Source: Brevundimonas mediterranea
GTDB taxonomy: Bacteria; Pseudomonadota; Alphaproteobacteria; Caulobacterales; Caulobacteraceae
Length of the DNA stretch: 64,000 bases
Direction of reading: 5' to 3'
NCBI RefSeq assembly: GCF_014196125.1
Contig: NZ_JACIDA010000001.1
Location: 806,001-870,000, forward strand
The position numbers were made by a program, and so were the translations under genes. Under the pieces are notes generated by a model. The model saw only the letters and a list, made by a program, of their open reading frames with translations, did not search any database and was not told the DNA's origin. The number at the start of each line of letters is the position of its first letter. Position 1 is the stretch's first letter. Shown one piece after another: positions 39,228-50,712 of this stretch.

Positions 39228-40820
39228 TTACATCCGGAACAGGCCGAACGTGGTCTCCGGGATCGGGGCGTTCAGGCTGGCGGAAATGGCCAGGCCCAGG
39301 ACGTCGCGGGTCTGGGCCGGGTCGATGACGCCGTCGTCCCACAGGCGGGCGGTGGCGTAATAGGGATTGCCCTCGTCCTCGTACTTCTGACGGATCGGCG
39401 CCTTGAAGGCCTCGGCGTCTTCCGCGCTCCAGGTCTCCGCGTCGCGGTGGACGGTGGCCAGGACGCTGGCGGCCTGTTCGCCGCCCATGACGCCGATCCG
39501 GCTGTTGGGCCAGGTGAAGAGGAAGCGCGGGGAGTAGGCGCGGCCGCACATGCCGTAGTTTCCGGCGCCGAAGCTGCCGCCGATCAGGACGGTGAACTTG
39601 GGCACTTCGGCCGAGGCGACGGCGGTGACCAGTTTGGCGCCGTCCTTGGCGATGCCGCCGGCCTCGTACTTGCCGCCGACCATGAAGCCCGAGATGTTCT
39701 GCAGGAACAGCAGCGGAATCTTGCGCTTGCAGGCCAGTTCGATGAAGTGGGCGCCCTTCTGGGCGCTCTCGGAGAAGATGACGCCGTTGTTGGCCAGGAT
39801 GGCGACCGGATAACCCCAGATGCGGGCGAAGCCGCACACCAGGGTCGAGCCGTACAGGGTCTTGAACTCGTCGAACTCTGAGCCGTCCACCAGCCGGGCG
39901 ATGACCTCGCGCACGTCATAGGGGGCGCGGACGTCGTCGGGGATCAGGCCGTAAAGCTCTTCGGCGGCGAAGGCCGGGGCGCGAGGTTCGCGCACGTCCA
40001 TCTCCACGGACTTGGTCGTGTTCAGATTGGCGACGATGGACCGGACGATCTCCAGCGCGTGTTCGTCATTCTCGGCCACATGGTCGACCACGCCCGAACG
40101 ACGGCCGTGGGTCTCGGCCCCGCCCAGTTCCTCGGCCGAGATGACCTCGCCGGTGGCGGCCTTCACCAGGGGCGGGCCGGCCAGGAAGATGGCGCCCTGG
40201 TTACGCACGATGACCGTCTCGTCCGACATGGCCGGCACATAGGCGCCGCCGGCGGTGGACAGGCCCATGACGCAGGCGATCTGGGCCAGACCACGGGCGC
40301 TCATCCGGGCCTGGTTGAAGAAGATGCGGCCGAAATGGTCGCGGTCGGGGAAGACCTCCGCCTGGTGCGGCAGATTGGCGCCGCCGGAATCGACCAGATA
40401 GACGCAGGGCAGACGGTTCTGCTCGGCGATCTCCTGGGCGCGCAGATGCTTCTTCACCGTCATGGGGAAATAGGCGCCGCCCTTCACCGTCGGGTCGTTG
40501 GCGACGATCATCACCTCGCGGCCCGAGACGCGGCCGATTCCGGCGATCAGGCCGGCGCCGGGGGCCTCGCCGTCGTACATGGCGTGGGCGGCCAGCTGAC
40601 CGACCTCCAGGAAGGGCGAGCCGGGATCCAGCAGCCGCTCGACCCGGTCGCGGGGCAGCAGCTTGCCGCGGGCCACATGCCGTTCGCGCGACTTGTCTGA
40701 CCCGCCGCGCGCGGCCTGGGCCACATGGTCGCGAAGCTCGGCGACCAGGGCGCTGTTGTGCGCGTGCAGGGACTTGTATTTGGGGCTTTGCGGATCGACC
40801 GCTGACGTCAGCTTCGGCAT
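39228..40820 (-). CDS. Acyl-CoA carboxylase carboxyltransferase, methylcrotonyl-CoA carboxylase beta subunit
   Basis: 530 residues. Two crotonase-like carboxyltransferase halves: acyl-CoA site [20 protein letters not shown] near residue 143 and [12 protein letters not shown], then carboxybiotin-side [20 protein letters not shown] and [16 protein letters not shown]. The GGANLPHQ and SGFMVG patterns fit MccB (LiuB) rather than PccB. It transfers CO2 from biotin to 3-methylcrotonyl-CoA in leucine catabolism. The partner biotin carboxylase subunit is not next to it here. Confidence 0.93.
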   Translation of the reverse strand: MPKLTSAVDPQSPKYKSLHAHNSALVAELRDHVAQAARGGSDKSRERHVARGKLLPRDRVERLLDPGSPFLEVGQLAAHAMYDGEAPGAGLIAGIGRVSGREVMIVANDPTVKGGAYFPMTVKKHLRAQEIAEQNRLPCVYLVDSGGANLPHQAEVFPDRDHFGRIFFNQARMSARGLAQIACVMGLSTAGGAYVPAMSDETVIVRNQGAIFLAGPPLVKAATGEVISAEELGGAETHGRRSGVVDHVAENDEHALEIVRSIVANLNTTKSVEMDVREPRAPAFAAEELYGLIPDDVRAPYDVREVIARLVDGSEFDEFKTLYGSTLVCGFARIWGYPVAILANNGVIFSESAQKGAHFIELACKRKIPLLFLQNISGFMVGGKYEAGGIAKDGAKLVTAVASAEVPKFTVLIGGSFGAGNYGMCGRAYSPRFLFTWPNSRIGVMGGEQAASVLATVHRDAETWSAEDAEAFKAPIRQKYEDEGNPYYATARLWDDGVIDPAQTRDVLGLAISASLNAPIPETTFGLFRM

Positions 40821-40916
40821 GGGGTTGGTTTAGGCGGGCTGGCTGTGGGCCACAAGCCAGCCAGGCGCTTCCTGTTTCCAGAACTCGTCCAACACAGCTC
40901 CATTCGATCTACGCAG

Positions 40917-41468
40917 CTAAAGCGGCTTCAAATGCACCGGCCGATGACTTGGATATGGATGAAAGCGTCCCAGATATTTGTGGCTGAGCGTTTTAAAGTG
41001 ATCCGCAGCGTGTTGAATCTCACCCGCGTCGCCCCGTCCGTCACCACCGTTCGCTATGTCATCCTCAATGAAATCCAGGATCATAGCCATGTACCCGACT
41101 TCATCCTGCGCCTTTGCGTCAGGAATAATAATGGTCGATGCAAGTTCTAATTGTCGTCTGGCGCGACTTATAGCTCCACTTTTTATAAGGTGTTCCGCAT
41201 TTACTTTAATAGCAGCCACGTCCCCGTCATCACCAAGATAGCTTGACGCAATAACCTCCAAGTCAGATCCTAAACTATAGCATACACTACCAATTTTGAG
41301 GCGGTCCAGCTTGGCCGCCTGTGCGCCCTTAATAACGCCATACCAGAGAGCGCCTACTGCCGCACTCGCGGCAATTCCGTTCAGCAAAAGACCCCACCAA
41401 GCAGCTTCAGCAGCTGATTGACCTGCCCAGGCCGCCTGTTGTGCCGCGTGAAGCATTTCCTGATCCAT
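40917..41468 (-). CDS. AT-richer orphan membrane protein
   Basis: 183 residues from ATG 41468 (MDQEMLHAAQQ), behind AAGGGA five bases upstream; an ATG two codons earlier would leave no room for that site. One hydrophobic helix at about residues 25-45 (WWGLLLNGIAASAAVGALWY), then a mostly helical soluble part with LASTIIIPDAKAQDEVGYMA. Base composition is clearly poorer in GC than both neighbours and codon use includes rare A/T-ending codons, suggesting acquisition. I recognise no family. Confidence 0.6.
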   Translation of the reverse strand: MDQEMLHAAQQAAWAGQSAAEAAWWGLLLNGIAASAAVGALWYGVIKGAQAAKLDRLKIGSVCYSLGSDLEVIASSYLGDDGDVAAIKVNAEHLIKSGAISRARRQLELASTIIIPDAKAQDEVGYMAMILDFIEDDIANGGDGRGDAGEIQHAADHFKTLSHKYLGRFHPYPSHRPVHLKPL

Positions 41469-41835
41469 ATCCATCCCTTCATGCCACCCCGGGCTGGAAC
41501 CCAGTCGTCGAAGTATTGGCCACCAAGAAACTACGCGCAACGAGCGCAACACACTTAAATGTTGACCCTGTTCTTTTAAATGGGCAGCGCCCTGCCCTCC
41601 TCCACCGCTCTCGCTTTTGGATCGCTCCGAGGCAAGCAGGAACGGCTCACGCTGGGCATTGCAATCCTTGCCTCCCCGCCCCTTTTCCCCTATAGGCCCC
41701 GCCTTTCCAGGGCTTCGGTCCTGTCGTGGAACACCAAAGGGTTGGACGTTCGGTCCGGCCGCCGCGCCAGGAGCCATCGTGGGGATCGACTTACCCGGTC
41801 GTTTCCACGCCGACGCCCACAAGGGAGACTACCGC
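41469..41835. other. Gap upstream of rpsF
   Basis: 367 bases without a supportable gene. The left part shares the low-GC character of the orphan gene; the right part becomes GC-rich and must carry the rpsF-rpsR-rplI promoter and leader. TTGCCT...CCTATAGG around 41670-41696 is a weak promoter candidate. A ribosome site (AGGGAG) precedes the rpsF ATG. Confidence 0.4.
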
Positions 41836-42222
41836 ATGGCTCTTTACGAGCACACGGTCATGACGCGCCAGGATATCTCGGCGCAGCAGGCCGAAGCGCT
41901 GAACGACACCATCAAGGACCTGATCGTGCAAGGTGGCGGTTCCGTCGCCAAGATCGAGTACTGGGGTCTGCGCAACCTGACGTACCGCGTGAAGAAGAAC
42001 CGCAAGGCTCACTATTCGCTGCTGGCCGTCGACGCCCCTCCGGCCGCCATGGCCGAAGTCGAGCGTCAGCTGGGTATCAACGAAGACGTGCTGCGCTGGC
42101 TGACCGTCCGCGTCGAGGAACTCGACCTGGAACTGTCGCCGCTGCTGGCCCGCCGCGAGCGTGAACGCGAGCGTGAGCGCGAGCGCACCCCGCGCGACGA
42201 CGCCGCCGCTGACGCCGAATAA
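41836..42222 (+). CDS. rpsF: 30S ribosomal protein S6
   Basis: 128 residues from ATG 41836 ([15 protein letters not shown]). Ferredoxin-like fold with [20 protein letters not shown] and the C-terminal [13 protein letters not shown] segment. It assembles with S18 on the 30S platform. The tail has an alternating Arg-Glu run ([12 protein letters not shown]) encoded by a hexanucleotide repeat, longer than in many homologues. Upstream in-frame ATGs belong to non-coding DNA. Confidence 0.96.
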   Translation: MALYEHTVMTRQDISAQQAEALNDTIKDLIVQGGGSVAKIEYWGLRNLTYRVKKNRKAHYSLLAVDAPPAAMAEVERQLGINEDVLRWLTVRVEELDLELSPLLARRERERERERERTPRDDAAADAE

Positions 42223-42234
42223 GGAAACCGGAAC

Positions 42235-42513
42235 ATGACCGACACCACCGCCCCGACCCCGGGCGCCCCGGCCGGCTCCGGCGCCGCCGGCCGCCGCCCC
42301 TTCTATCGCCGCCGCAAGGTCTGCCCGTTCTCGGGCGCCAATGCGCCGAAGATCGACTACAAGGACGTGAAGCTGCTTCAGCGTTACGTCTCCGAACGCG
42401 GCAAGATCGTGCCTTCGCGCATCACCGCCGTCTCCCAGAAGAAGCAGCGTGAACTGGCCAAGGCCATCAAGCGCGCCCGCTATCTGGCCCTCCTGCCGTA
42501 TGTGGTGAAGTAA
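42235..42513 (+). CDS. rpsR: 30S ribosomal protein S18
   Basis: 92 residues. An N-terminal Ala/Pro/Gly extension precedes the core [33 protein letters not shown] and [20 protein letters not shown], all diagnostic. It pairs with S6 and lies between rpsF and rplI, the universal order, 12 bases after rpsF. The single Cys in VCPFSG is the common zinc-independent form. Confidence 0.97.
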   Translation: MTDTTAPTPGAPAGSGAAGRRPFYRRRKVCPFSGANAPKIDYKDVKLLQRYVSERGKIVPSRITAVSQKKQRELAKAIKRARYLALLPYVVK

Positions 42514-42514
42514 G

Positions 42515-43099
42515 ATGAAGGTCGTTCTGCTGGAACGCGTCGAGAATCTCGGCGCCATCGGCGACGTCGTGTCCGTCAAGGACGGCTTCGCCCGTAACTT
42601 CCTTCTGCCGCGCGACAAGGCCCGTCGGGCCACCGCCGCCAACCTGAAGGCGTTCGAACTCGACCGCGTCGCCATCGAGCAACGCAACGAGAAGAACAAG
42701 GCCGATGCACAGAAGGTCGCCGACAAGATCGACGGCCAGACCTACATCATGATCCGTCAGGCCGGTGAAACCGGTCACCTGTACGGTTCGGTCGCCGGTC
42801 GCGACGTCGCCGAGGCCATCCAGGCCGAAGGCGGCAAGGTCGAGCGTTCGCAAATCGTCCTGAACACGGCGATCAAGAACCTGGGCGTCCACGAAGTGCC
42901 GGTCCGCCTGCACGCCGAGGTCCGCGCATCGGTCAAGATCAACATCGCCCGTTCGATGGATGAAGCCGAGCGTCAGGCCAAGGGCGAGGACGTGATCCGC
43001 AGCCAGTTCGACGATGAGCGCCAGGCCGCCGAGCAATCGGCCCAGGAACTGATCGAAGGCGGCGCCGGTCAACAGGAAGGCTTCGGCGACGAAGCCTGA
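42515..43099 (+). CDS. rplI: 50S ribosomal protein L9
   Basis: 194 residues. N-terminal domain MKVVLLERVENLGAIGDVVS with the conserved NFLLPRDKARRAT, a long connecting helix, and the C-terminal domain (LYGSVAGRDVAEAIQAEG). The tail from about residue 150 is an extra acidic/Gln-rich stretch common in alphaproteobacteria. It starts one base after the rpsR stop and is closed by two hairpins. Confidence 0.97.
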   Translation: MKVVLLERVENLGAIGDVVSVKDGFARNFLLPRDKARRATAANLKAFELDRVAIEQRNEKNKADAQKVADKIDGQTYIMIRQAGETGHLYGSVAGRDVAEAIQAEGGKVERSQIVLNTAIKNLGVHEVPVRLHAEVRASVKINIARSMDEAERQAKGEDVIRSQFDDERQAAEQSAQELIEGGAGQQEGFGDEA

Positions 43100-43426
43100 T
43101 CCTGACCCGACCCTTCGGGGTCGGATCGCCGGAAACATCAGGGGCGCGTTCCGCAAGGGACGCGCCCTTTTTGCTGCGTCATCCCCTAGGCGAGACGCCT
43201 CGCAATCCATGACAAGTTTGCAACAACCGCCGCGGCTTGGTGCGAAGACGAAGGATTTACGCAAACTCCTTTCTTGACCTGCACAAAAAGCGGTGAACAG
43301 TCTCAATTAAGGTCAGGATTCGTCCTTCATGCGACCATTTTATTGCGTCGCCCATCCCGGCCCGGGTGTCGAAATCGTGGCCGGTCGTCGCCCCTCCCAA
43401 CAGGCCGCTTTCGTTTGGGGATAGTC
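43100..43426. other. Gap between rplI and the TonB receptor
   Basis: 327 bases without a gene. The left end holds two hairpins (43107-43124 with a UUCG loop, and 43142-43172); the right part is the receptor's promoter and leader, including a GGGG run ahead of its ATG. I found no clear regulatory box. Confidence 0.5.
43142..43172 (+). terminator. Intrinsic terminator of rpsF-rpsR-rplI
   Basis: An 11-bp stem (43142-43152 with 43157-43167, one G-U) with a GCAA loop, followed by five Ts. A second hairpin with a CUUCGG loop at 43107-43124 lies just upstream. Confidence 0.92.
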
Positions 43427-45892
<2,466 letters not shown>

Positions 45893-45913
45893 TCCATTCT
45901 GAAACGAGGAATA

Positions 45914-45940
45914 GGGGCGCTCGCGAGAGCGCTCCTTTTT
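45914..45940 (+). terminator. Intrinsic terminator of the TonB receptor
   Basis: A 9-bp stem (45914-45922 with 45927-45935, one G-U), GCGA loop, then TTTTT, 21 bases after the stop. Confidence 0.92.
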
Positions 45941-46059
45941 CGTTGGCGCGTATCCAGGACGGAAAGATTACCAAAGCTTCAGAACCGCACGGCGTTCGCG
46001 CCCCCGTTGCGCCACATATCGCCGATCAATCTGGCGCTTCGTGTTCGGAGGGGATCGAT

Positions 46060-46425
46060 ATGAAGGCCAAAATCATCGCGGGGGCCTTGGCCCTGTCGCT
46101 GGTCGCGGGGGCGGCGCAGGCCATGACGGTGCAGGAGTTCCTGACCACCGCCGCCGGCATTCCTCAGAATCCCACCGCCCTGCTCCGATCCGACACCCGG
46201 CGGCTGATGGGCGAGTTTCGCGGCGCGGCGCGGACGGTGCGTGCCGAACAGACGGCGGCGACCGCGGCGGGACGCACGCCCGCGAGCTGCATGCCGGACA
46301 AGGTCGGCTTCTCGCCGGACGAAATCCTGGGCCGGTTCAACACCATTCCTCAAGCCCGCCGGAACATCAGCGTGACCCAGGCCATGCGGGAATGGATGAT
46401 CGAGAAATATCCCTGCCCCGCGTGA
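46060..46425 (+). CDS. Rap1a/Tai-like secreted protein
   Basis: 121 residues from ATG 46060, preceded by GGAGGGG. A signal peptide (MKAKIIAGALALSLVAGAAQ) is followed by a short helical mature domain with PASCMPDKVGFSPDEILGRF and a C-terminal REWMIEKYPCPA. The paired cysteines and the ...YPC ending match the Rap1a/Tai fold of periplasmic proteins that neutralise type VI amidase effectors. No effector or type VI gene is in view, so function may differ. The next gene overlaps its stop (GTGA), so the two are coupled. Confidence 0.65.
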   Translation: MKAKIIAGALALSLVAGAAQAMTVQEFLTTAAGIPQNPTALLRSDTRRLMGEFRGAARTVRAEQTAATAAGRTPASCMPDKVGFSPDEILGRFNTIPQARRNISVTQAMREWMIEKYPCPA

Positions 46426-46892
46426 CCCTCCGGACATCACGCAGGAACGTTCTGCGGTCGGTGGCGATATTCGTCGGCGGCGGCTTGGCGATCGCGGTCG
46501 GCGTGGTCGTTCTCGGGCTCCTACTGCCGGCCGCCGCGGGTCATGTCGCGCCCACGATCCAGCGGCATCCGCCCTGGGTTCTGGCCGGGCTTGTGCTGGT
46601 CGTCATGACCGTCGAAGCAACCGTCTTCACCATTCTGCCGCTTCAGGTGTCGCAGCAATTCCTGAAACGCCTGTGGCCCGGTGCCGCGGCCGGTTTCGCC
46701 GGATATGTCATCGGCATTCACTGGGACAATGGCTGGAGAGGTCTGGCCGTTTCCGCATGGGTGTGGGGAATCGTCACGACGGCCTATCTGCTGGAACGAC
46801 AGGGTTCCCTGGCGCGCGCGGTCGGTCAGGCCGTCGCGCTGAAATGGGCGTTCTGGCCCTCGCCTTCGCCGCGCTCAGCGCAGGAGGGATGA
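46422..46892 (+). CDS. Small polytopic membrane protein, unknown
   Basis: 156 residues from GTG 46422, which overlaps the preceding stop as GTGA; an ATG at 46392 would reach back 34 bases into the upstream gene. Three or four membrane helices (about 8-35, 48-65, 78-98, 102-120) with little soluble sequence; FLKRLWPGAAAGFAGYVIGI and WGIVTTAYLLERQGSLARAV are the most distinctive parts. I recognise no family. Coupling to the Rap1a/Tai-like gene suggests a shared role. Confidence 0.65.
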   Translation: MTLRTSRRNVLRSVAIFVGGGLAIAVGVVVLGLLLPAAAGHVAPTIQRHPPWVLAGLVLVVMTVEATVFTILPLQVSQQFLKRLWPGAAAGFAGYVIGIHWDNGWRGLAVSAWVWGIVTTAYLLERQGSLARAVGQAVALKWAFWPSPSPRSAQEG

Positions 46893-47003
46893 TCCCCAGC
46901 GATTGAGGAATTTCGGTTCGCCCACAGGGTGGACGATCTGTCCACGGTCGAAGCAACGTCCACGACTGACGCAGGCGCGTGTCAGGGCTAGAGCGTTAAG
47001 ACA

Positions 47004-48494
47004 ATGAACGCGTTCGCCCCCATGCCTTTCTCGTCCTCGCCGATGGACTCCAGCGGCGTCAGCTCGATGCCTCATAACCTGGAGGCGGAACAGGCGCTGC
47101 TGGGCGCATTGATGTTCGACAACGGCGTGTTCGAAAGGCTCAGCGACCGCCTGCGCGGCTCGCATTTCTACGAACCCTTCCACCAGCGGCTGTTCGAGGC
47201 GATCGAGGATCATATCCGCCAGGGGATGCTGGCCGAGCCGACCATCTTGATGGAGCGGTTCAAGCAGGACCCGGCCTTCCAGGAGTTCGGCGGCCTGCGC
47301 TATTTCGCCGATCTGGTGGACCGGGCGCCGCCGGCGGCCAATGCGCCGGACTATGCGCGGGTGGTCTATGACACCGCGCTGCGGCGCGACCTGATCCGCA
47401 TCGGCGGCGAGATCATCAAGGAGGCGCCCAATCCGGACACGCCCGCCGACGAACAGATCGAACAGGCCGAACAGACCCTGTATTCTCTGGCCGAAACGGG
47501 CAAGCCGTCGTCCGGTTTCGTCAGCTTTTCCCACGCCCTGTCCGGCGCGGTTCAGATGGCGGCCGAAGCCTATCAGCGCGAAGGCAAGCTGGCCGGGCTG
47601 GCGACCGGGCTGAACGATCTGGACCGCAAACTGGGCGGACTGCACCCCTCCGACCTTCTGATCCTCGCCGGCCGTCCTTCGATGGGCAAGACGGCGCTGG
47701 CCACCAACATGGCCTTCAATGTGGCCCGCGCCTATCAGTGGGAGCCGACGCCGGAGGGCCGCAAGACGGTCAACGGCGGGGTGGTGGCCTTCTATTCACT
47801 GGAAATGAGCGCCGAACAGCTGGCCATGCGGATCCTGGCCGACGCCTCGGGCGTATCCTCCGACAAGCTCCGCAAGGGCGAGATCGACGCCACCGACTTC
47901 GGCAAGCTGCGCGACGCGGCGGTCGAGATCGGCGAGAGCCCCCTGTACATCGACGCCACCGGCGGCCTGTCCATGTCCAAGCTGGCGGCGCGGGCGCGAC
48001 GGCTGAAGCGGATGGAGCATGGGCTGGACCTGATCATCGTCGACTATCTGCAACTGGTGACGACCGGCGACAGCGGCGGGCAGAAGAACCGGGTGCAGGA
48101 GGTGTCCGAGATCACCGGCGGCCTGAAGGCCCTGGCCAAGGAACTGTCGGTGCCGATCATCGCCCTGTCCCAGCTGTCGCGTCAGGTGGAACAGCGCGAA
48201 GACAAGCGGCCGCAACTGTCCGACCTGCGCGAATCCGGCTCGATCGAGCAGGACGCCGACTGCGTGATGTTCGTCTATCGCGAAAGCTACTACCTGGGCC
48301 GGGCCGAGCCGCGCGAGGGCACCGAGGAACACCTGCAATGGCAGCAGGACATGGACCGGCTGCAGGGCCAGGCCGAGGTCGTCATCGGCAAGCAGCGCCA
48401 CGGCCCCATCGGCATCGTCAAACTGGCCTTCGACGCCGAGACGGTGCGGTTCGGCAACCTGGCGCACGGCTATGAGGAAGTCAGCTACGAATAG
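47004..48494 (+). CDS. dnaB: Replicative DNA helicase DnaB
   Basis: 496 residues. The N-terminal DnaG-interacting domain (LEAEQALLGALMFDNGVFE, about residues 20-120) and a RecA-like motor domain with Walker A GRPSMGKT at residues 223-230, Walker B IIVDYLQL near residue 345 and the arginine finger region. It unwinds DNA at the fork as a hexamer. alr follows, an arrangement widespread in bacteria, with one small gene between them. Confidence 0.97.
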   Translation: MNAFAPMPFSSSPMDSSGVSSMPHNLEAEQALLGALMFDNGVFERLSDRLRGSHFYEPFHQRLFEAIEDHIRQGMLAEPTILMERFKQDPAFQEFGGLRYFADLVDRAPPAANAPDYARVVYDTALRRDLIRIGGEIIKEAPNPDTPADEQIEQAEQTLYSLAETGKPSSGFVSFSHALSGAVQMAAEAYQREGKLAGLATGLNDLDRKLGGLHPSDLLILAGRPSMGKTALATNMAFNVARAYQWEPTPEGRKTVNGGVVAFYSLEMSAEQLAMRILADASGVSSDKLRKGEIDATDFGKLRDAAVEIGESPLYIDATGGLSMSKLAARARRLKRMEHGLDLIIVDYLQLVTTGDSGGQKNRVQEVSEITGGLKALAKELSVPIIALSQLSRQVEQREDKRPQLSDLRESGSIEQDADCVMFVYRESYYLGRAEPREGTEEHLQWQQDMDRLQGQAEVVIGKQRHGPIGIVKLAFDAETVRFGNLAHGYEEVSYE

Positions 48495-48539
48495 ACGGCG
48501 GCGGTTGACCTCGGGCGCGAACAGGCCCCTTGGGTGCGG

Positions 48540-48791
48540 ATGGCCAGCGAAACCGTCTATATTCTCCAGACCTATGTCCAGGGGCGCGGCAAGGGGCTGA
48601 AGGCCGAGCCGCAGGTGGGCTGCAAGGACGCCGAGGAGGCGCGGCGCAAGGCCGAACGCATGGCGCCCCTGCGGCTGGGCGTGGTGGCCTTTTCGGTCTC
48701 GGCGGACACCGAGATGGGCGATTACGACGAGCAGCCGACCATCATCTTCAAGTCCGGACAGCTGCCGCCGCCGTTCAGCGACGAGGATTGA
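48540..48791 (+). CDS. Small conserved protein, unknown function
   Basis: 83 residues from ATG 48540 (MASETVYILQTYVQGRGKGL); a GTG two codons earlier is possible. The compact sequence, with KDAEEARRKAERMA, GVVAFSVSADTEMGDYDEQP and a Pro-rich tail, has normal high-GC codon use and sits tightly between dnaB and alr, so it is a real gene. I do not recognise a family or see a signal or membrane helix. Confidence 0.75.
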   Translation: MASETVYILQTYVQGRGKGLKAEPQVGCKDAEEARRKAERMAPLRLGVVAFSVSADTEMGDYDEQPTIIFKSGQLPPPFSDED

Positions 48792-48840
48792 TCGGCGTCA
48801 GGCCTTCCATCGTCGAGAAGTTGCGCCAATAAGGGCCGCC

Positions 48841-49881
48841 ATGCCCTCCCCCGCCCTGCTGTCCGTCGATCTGAACGCCCTCGCCCGCAATTTCCACACA
48901 CTGGAGGCCGTGACCGGCGTGCCGGTGCATCCGGTGGTCAAGGCCGACGCTTATGGCTTGGGGGCCGAGGCCTGTGCGAGACGTTTGATGGCGGAAGGGG
49001 CGCGGACCTTTTTCGTGGCGCGGGCGGGTGAAGGCGCGGCCCTGCGGACGGTGCTGGGCGCGGAGCCCGTCCTCTATGTGCTGGACGGCTGTCACGGCGA
49101 GGCGGCGGAGCTGTTGAAGGCGGCGGACCTGCGGCCCGTGCTGAACCAGCCGGCGCAGATGAAGGCGTGGGCCGAGGCCGGCGGCGGGGCCTGTGGCATT
49201 CAGATCGATACCGGCCTGAACCGGCTGGGCTTCCGGCCAGAGGATGCGCCGGAGGTCTTTGACGGGCTGAGCCTGGTCATGAGCCACCTGGCCTGCGGCG
49301 ACGAACCGGATCAGCCGATGAACCGGCGCCAGCGCGACCGGTTCGCGGGGGTGGTTGAACGCTATCCGGGCGTGACACGGTCCTTCGCCAACTCGGGCGG
49401 CTGTTTCCTGGGGCCGGATTTCGCCTTCGACGCAGTGCGGCCGGGCGTCTGCCTGTACGGCGGTGGACCTGAGGGGCGGCCGGACGACCGCATCGCCCCG
49501 GTCGCCACGCTAACGGCGGAAGTCCTGCTGGTCCGCGATGTGCCGGCCGGCGAGAGCGTCGGCTATTCGCGCGGTTTCGTGGCCGAACGACCGATGCGGG
49601 CGGCGGTGGTGGCGGCGGGTTATGCGGACGGGGTTCTGCGGGCCTATGGGCTGCGCGGCGCGGTCTGGGTCGCGGGCGAGACCCGGCCGCTGTTGGGCCG
49701 GATCTCGATGGACGTCTGCACGGTCGATGTGACCGGTCTGGAGGTCGCGGTCGGCGACCGGGTCGAACTGTTCGGAGCCAATCGCCCCCTGGACGCGGCG
49801 GCGGAGGCGGCGGGGACGATCAGCTACGAATTGCTGACCGCCGTCACCGCCCGCGTGCCCCGTGCCTATAGCGGTCAGTAA
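48841..49881 (+). CDS. alr: Alanine racemase
   Basis: 346 residues. Fold-type III PLP enzyme: catalytic K34 in VVKADAYGLGA binds PLP, Y261 in AAGYADGVLRAYG serves as the second catalytic residue, and RISMDVCTVDVTGL is present. It interconverts L- and D-alanine for peptidoglycan. The enzyme is somewhat shorter than the common 360-370 residues. It overlaps the 3' end of the convergent Yip1 gene by seven bases. Confidence 0.95.
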   Translation: MPSPALLSVDLNALARNFHTLEAVTGVPVHPVVKADAYGLGAEACARRLMAEGARTFFVARAGEGAALRTVLGAEPVLYVLDGCHGEAAELLKAADLRPVLNQPAQMKAWAEAGGGACGIQIDTGLNRLGFRPEDAPEVFDGLSLVMSHLACGDEPDQPMNRRQRDRFAGVVERYPGVTRSFANSGGCFLGPDFAFDAVRPGVCLYGGGPEGRPDDRIAPVATLTAEVLLVRDVPAGESVGYSRGFVAERPMRAAVVAAGYADGVLRAYGLRGAVWVAGETRPLLGRISMDVCTVDVTGLEVAVGDRVELFGANRPLDAAAEAAGTISYELLTAVTARVPRAYSGQ

Positions 49882-50516
49882 CCGCCGGTGATGGCCGCCA
49901 TGCCGGCGCCGGCGACCACGAAACTGGCGCCGATCGTGCCGACGATGGCGCTGATGATGAAGCTCATGACAAGGCCCAGGATCACCGTGACGATGAAGTA
50001 GCCGATAGCCTTGTCGGCGGGGACCTTCATCAGCATCGGCAGGCCCAGGTACAGCAGATAGAAGCTGTAGAGGCCCAGGATGGCCAGGACGCCCAGCATG
50101 GGGATCAGGCCGAAGACCCCGACCAGCCAGGCGGCCGTATAGGAATAGACCGCCACCTTCATCGCCTGGACCGGGTCGCTGGTCCCGCCGAAACTGGGGG
50201 CCAGGGCGTTGATGATCAGGCCCAGCAGATAGACGGCGACCAGGGACAGCATATAGCTGACCACCGCGATCAGAAGCGCGCCGAGGATCGACATGGGCGT
50301 GCCGAACAGGGGCAGAAGCTGGCCGCCGATCAGGCTGCAGATCGGGCCGATGGCGGCCAGGATCATGGCGTAGCGGGTGAACAGGCTGCGGGTCGTGGCG
50401 AACTCGCCGTCGATGCGCGCCCATTCGGTCTTCGGCTGCAGGATGATGCCCTTGACGCGGGCGATCAGGGCCGGATCGACAGCGGGTTGCGTCGGCGGGG
50501 TGGTCGGTTCGGTCAT
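49875..50516 (-). CDS. Yip1-family integral membrane protein
   Basis: 213 residues from ATG 50516. A short cytoplasmic head (DPALIARVKGIILQPKTEWA) precedes five hydrophobic segments of a Yip1 domain, with the repeated small-residue pattern LIINALAPSFGGTSDPVQAM and SFIISAIVGTIGASFVVAGA at the end. In eukaryotes Yip1 proteins act in membrane traffic; bacterial roles are unknown. It is divergent from radA. Confidence 0.85.
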   Translation of the reverse strand: MTEPTTPPTQPAVDPALIARVKGIILQPKTEWARIDGEFATTRSLFTRYAMILAAIGPICSLIGGQLLPLFGTPMSILGALLIAVVSYMLSLVAVYLLGLIINALAPSFGGTSDPVQAMKVAVYSYTAAWLVGVFGLIPMLGVLAILGLYSFYLLYLGLPMLMKVPADKAIGYFIVTVILGLVMSFIISAIVGTIGASFVVAGAGMAAITGGY

Positions 50517-50712
50517 GGACAAGCCTGTAAACAGTGTGGGCGATACGCGATATTGACGTTACGTCGCCTGGCGACGCAAGCCATCTGCGACACGATCTCA
50601 ACCCGCAACTACGGCAAAGGTTGCGGTTGCGACCGGAAATGACGTGGCGATAGCGCAAAGGGCGACAGGATTGGACGGCCCCGTTCTCCGTTCGGCCTGC
50701 TAAAGGATGCCC

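Noticed and set aside
46060..46892. Complete toxin-immunity or type VI module
   Set aside because: Only an immunity-like gene and a membrane gene are present; no effector, VgrG or PAAR gene is in the window.
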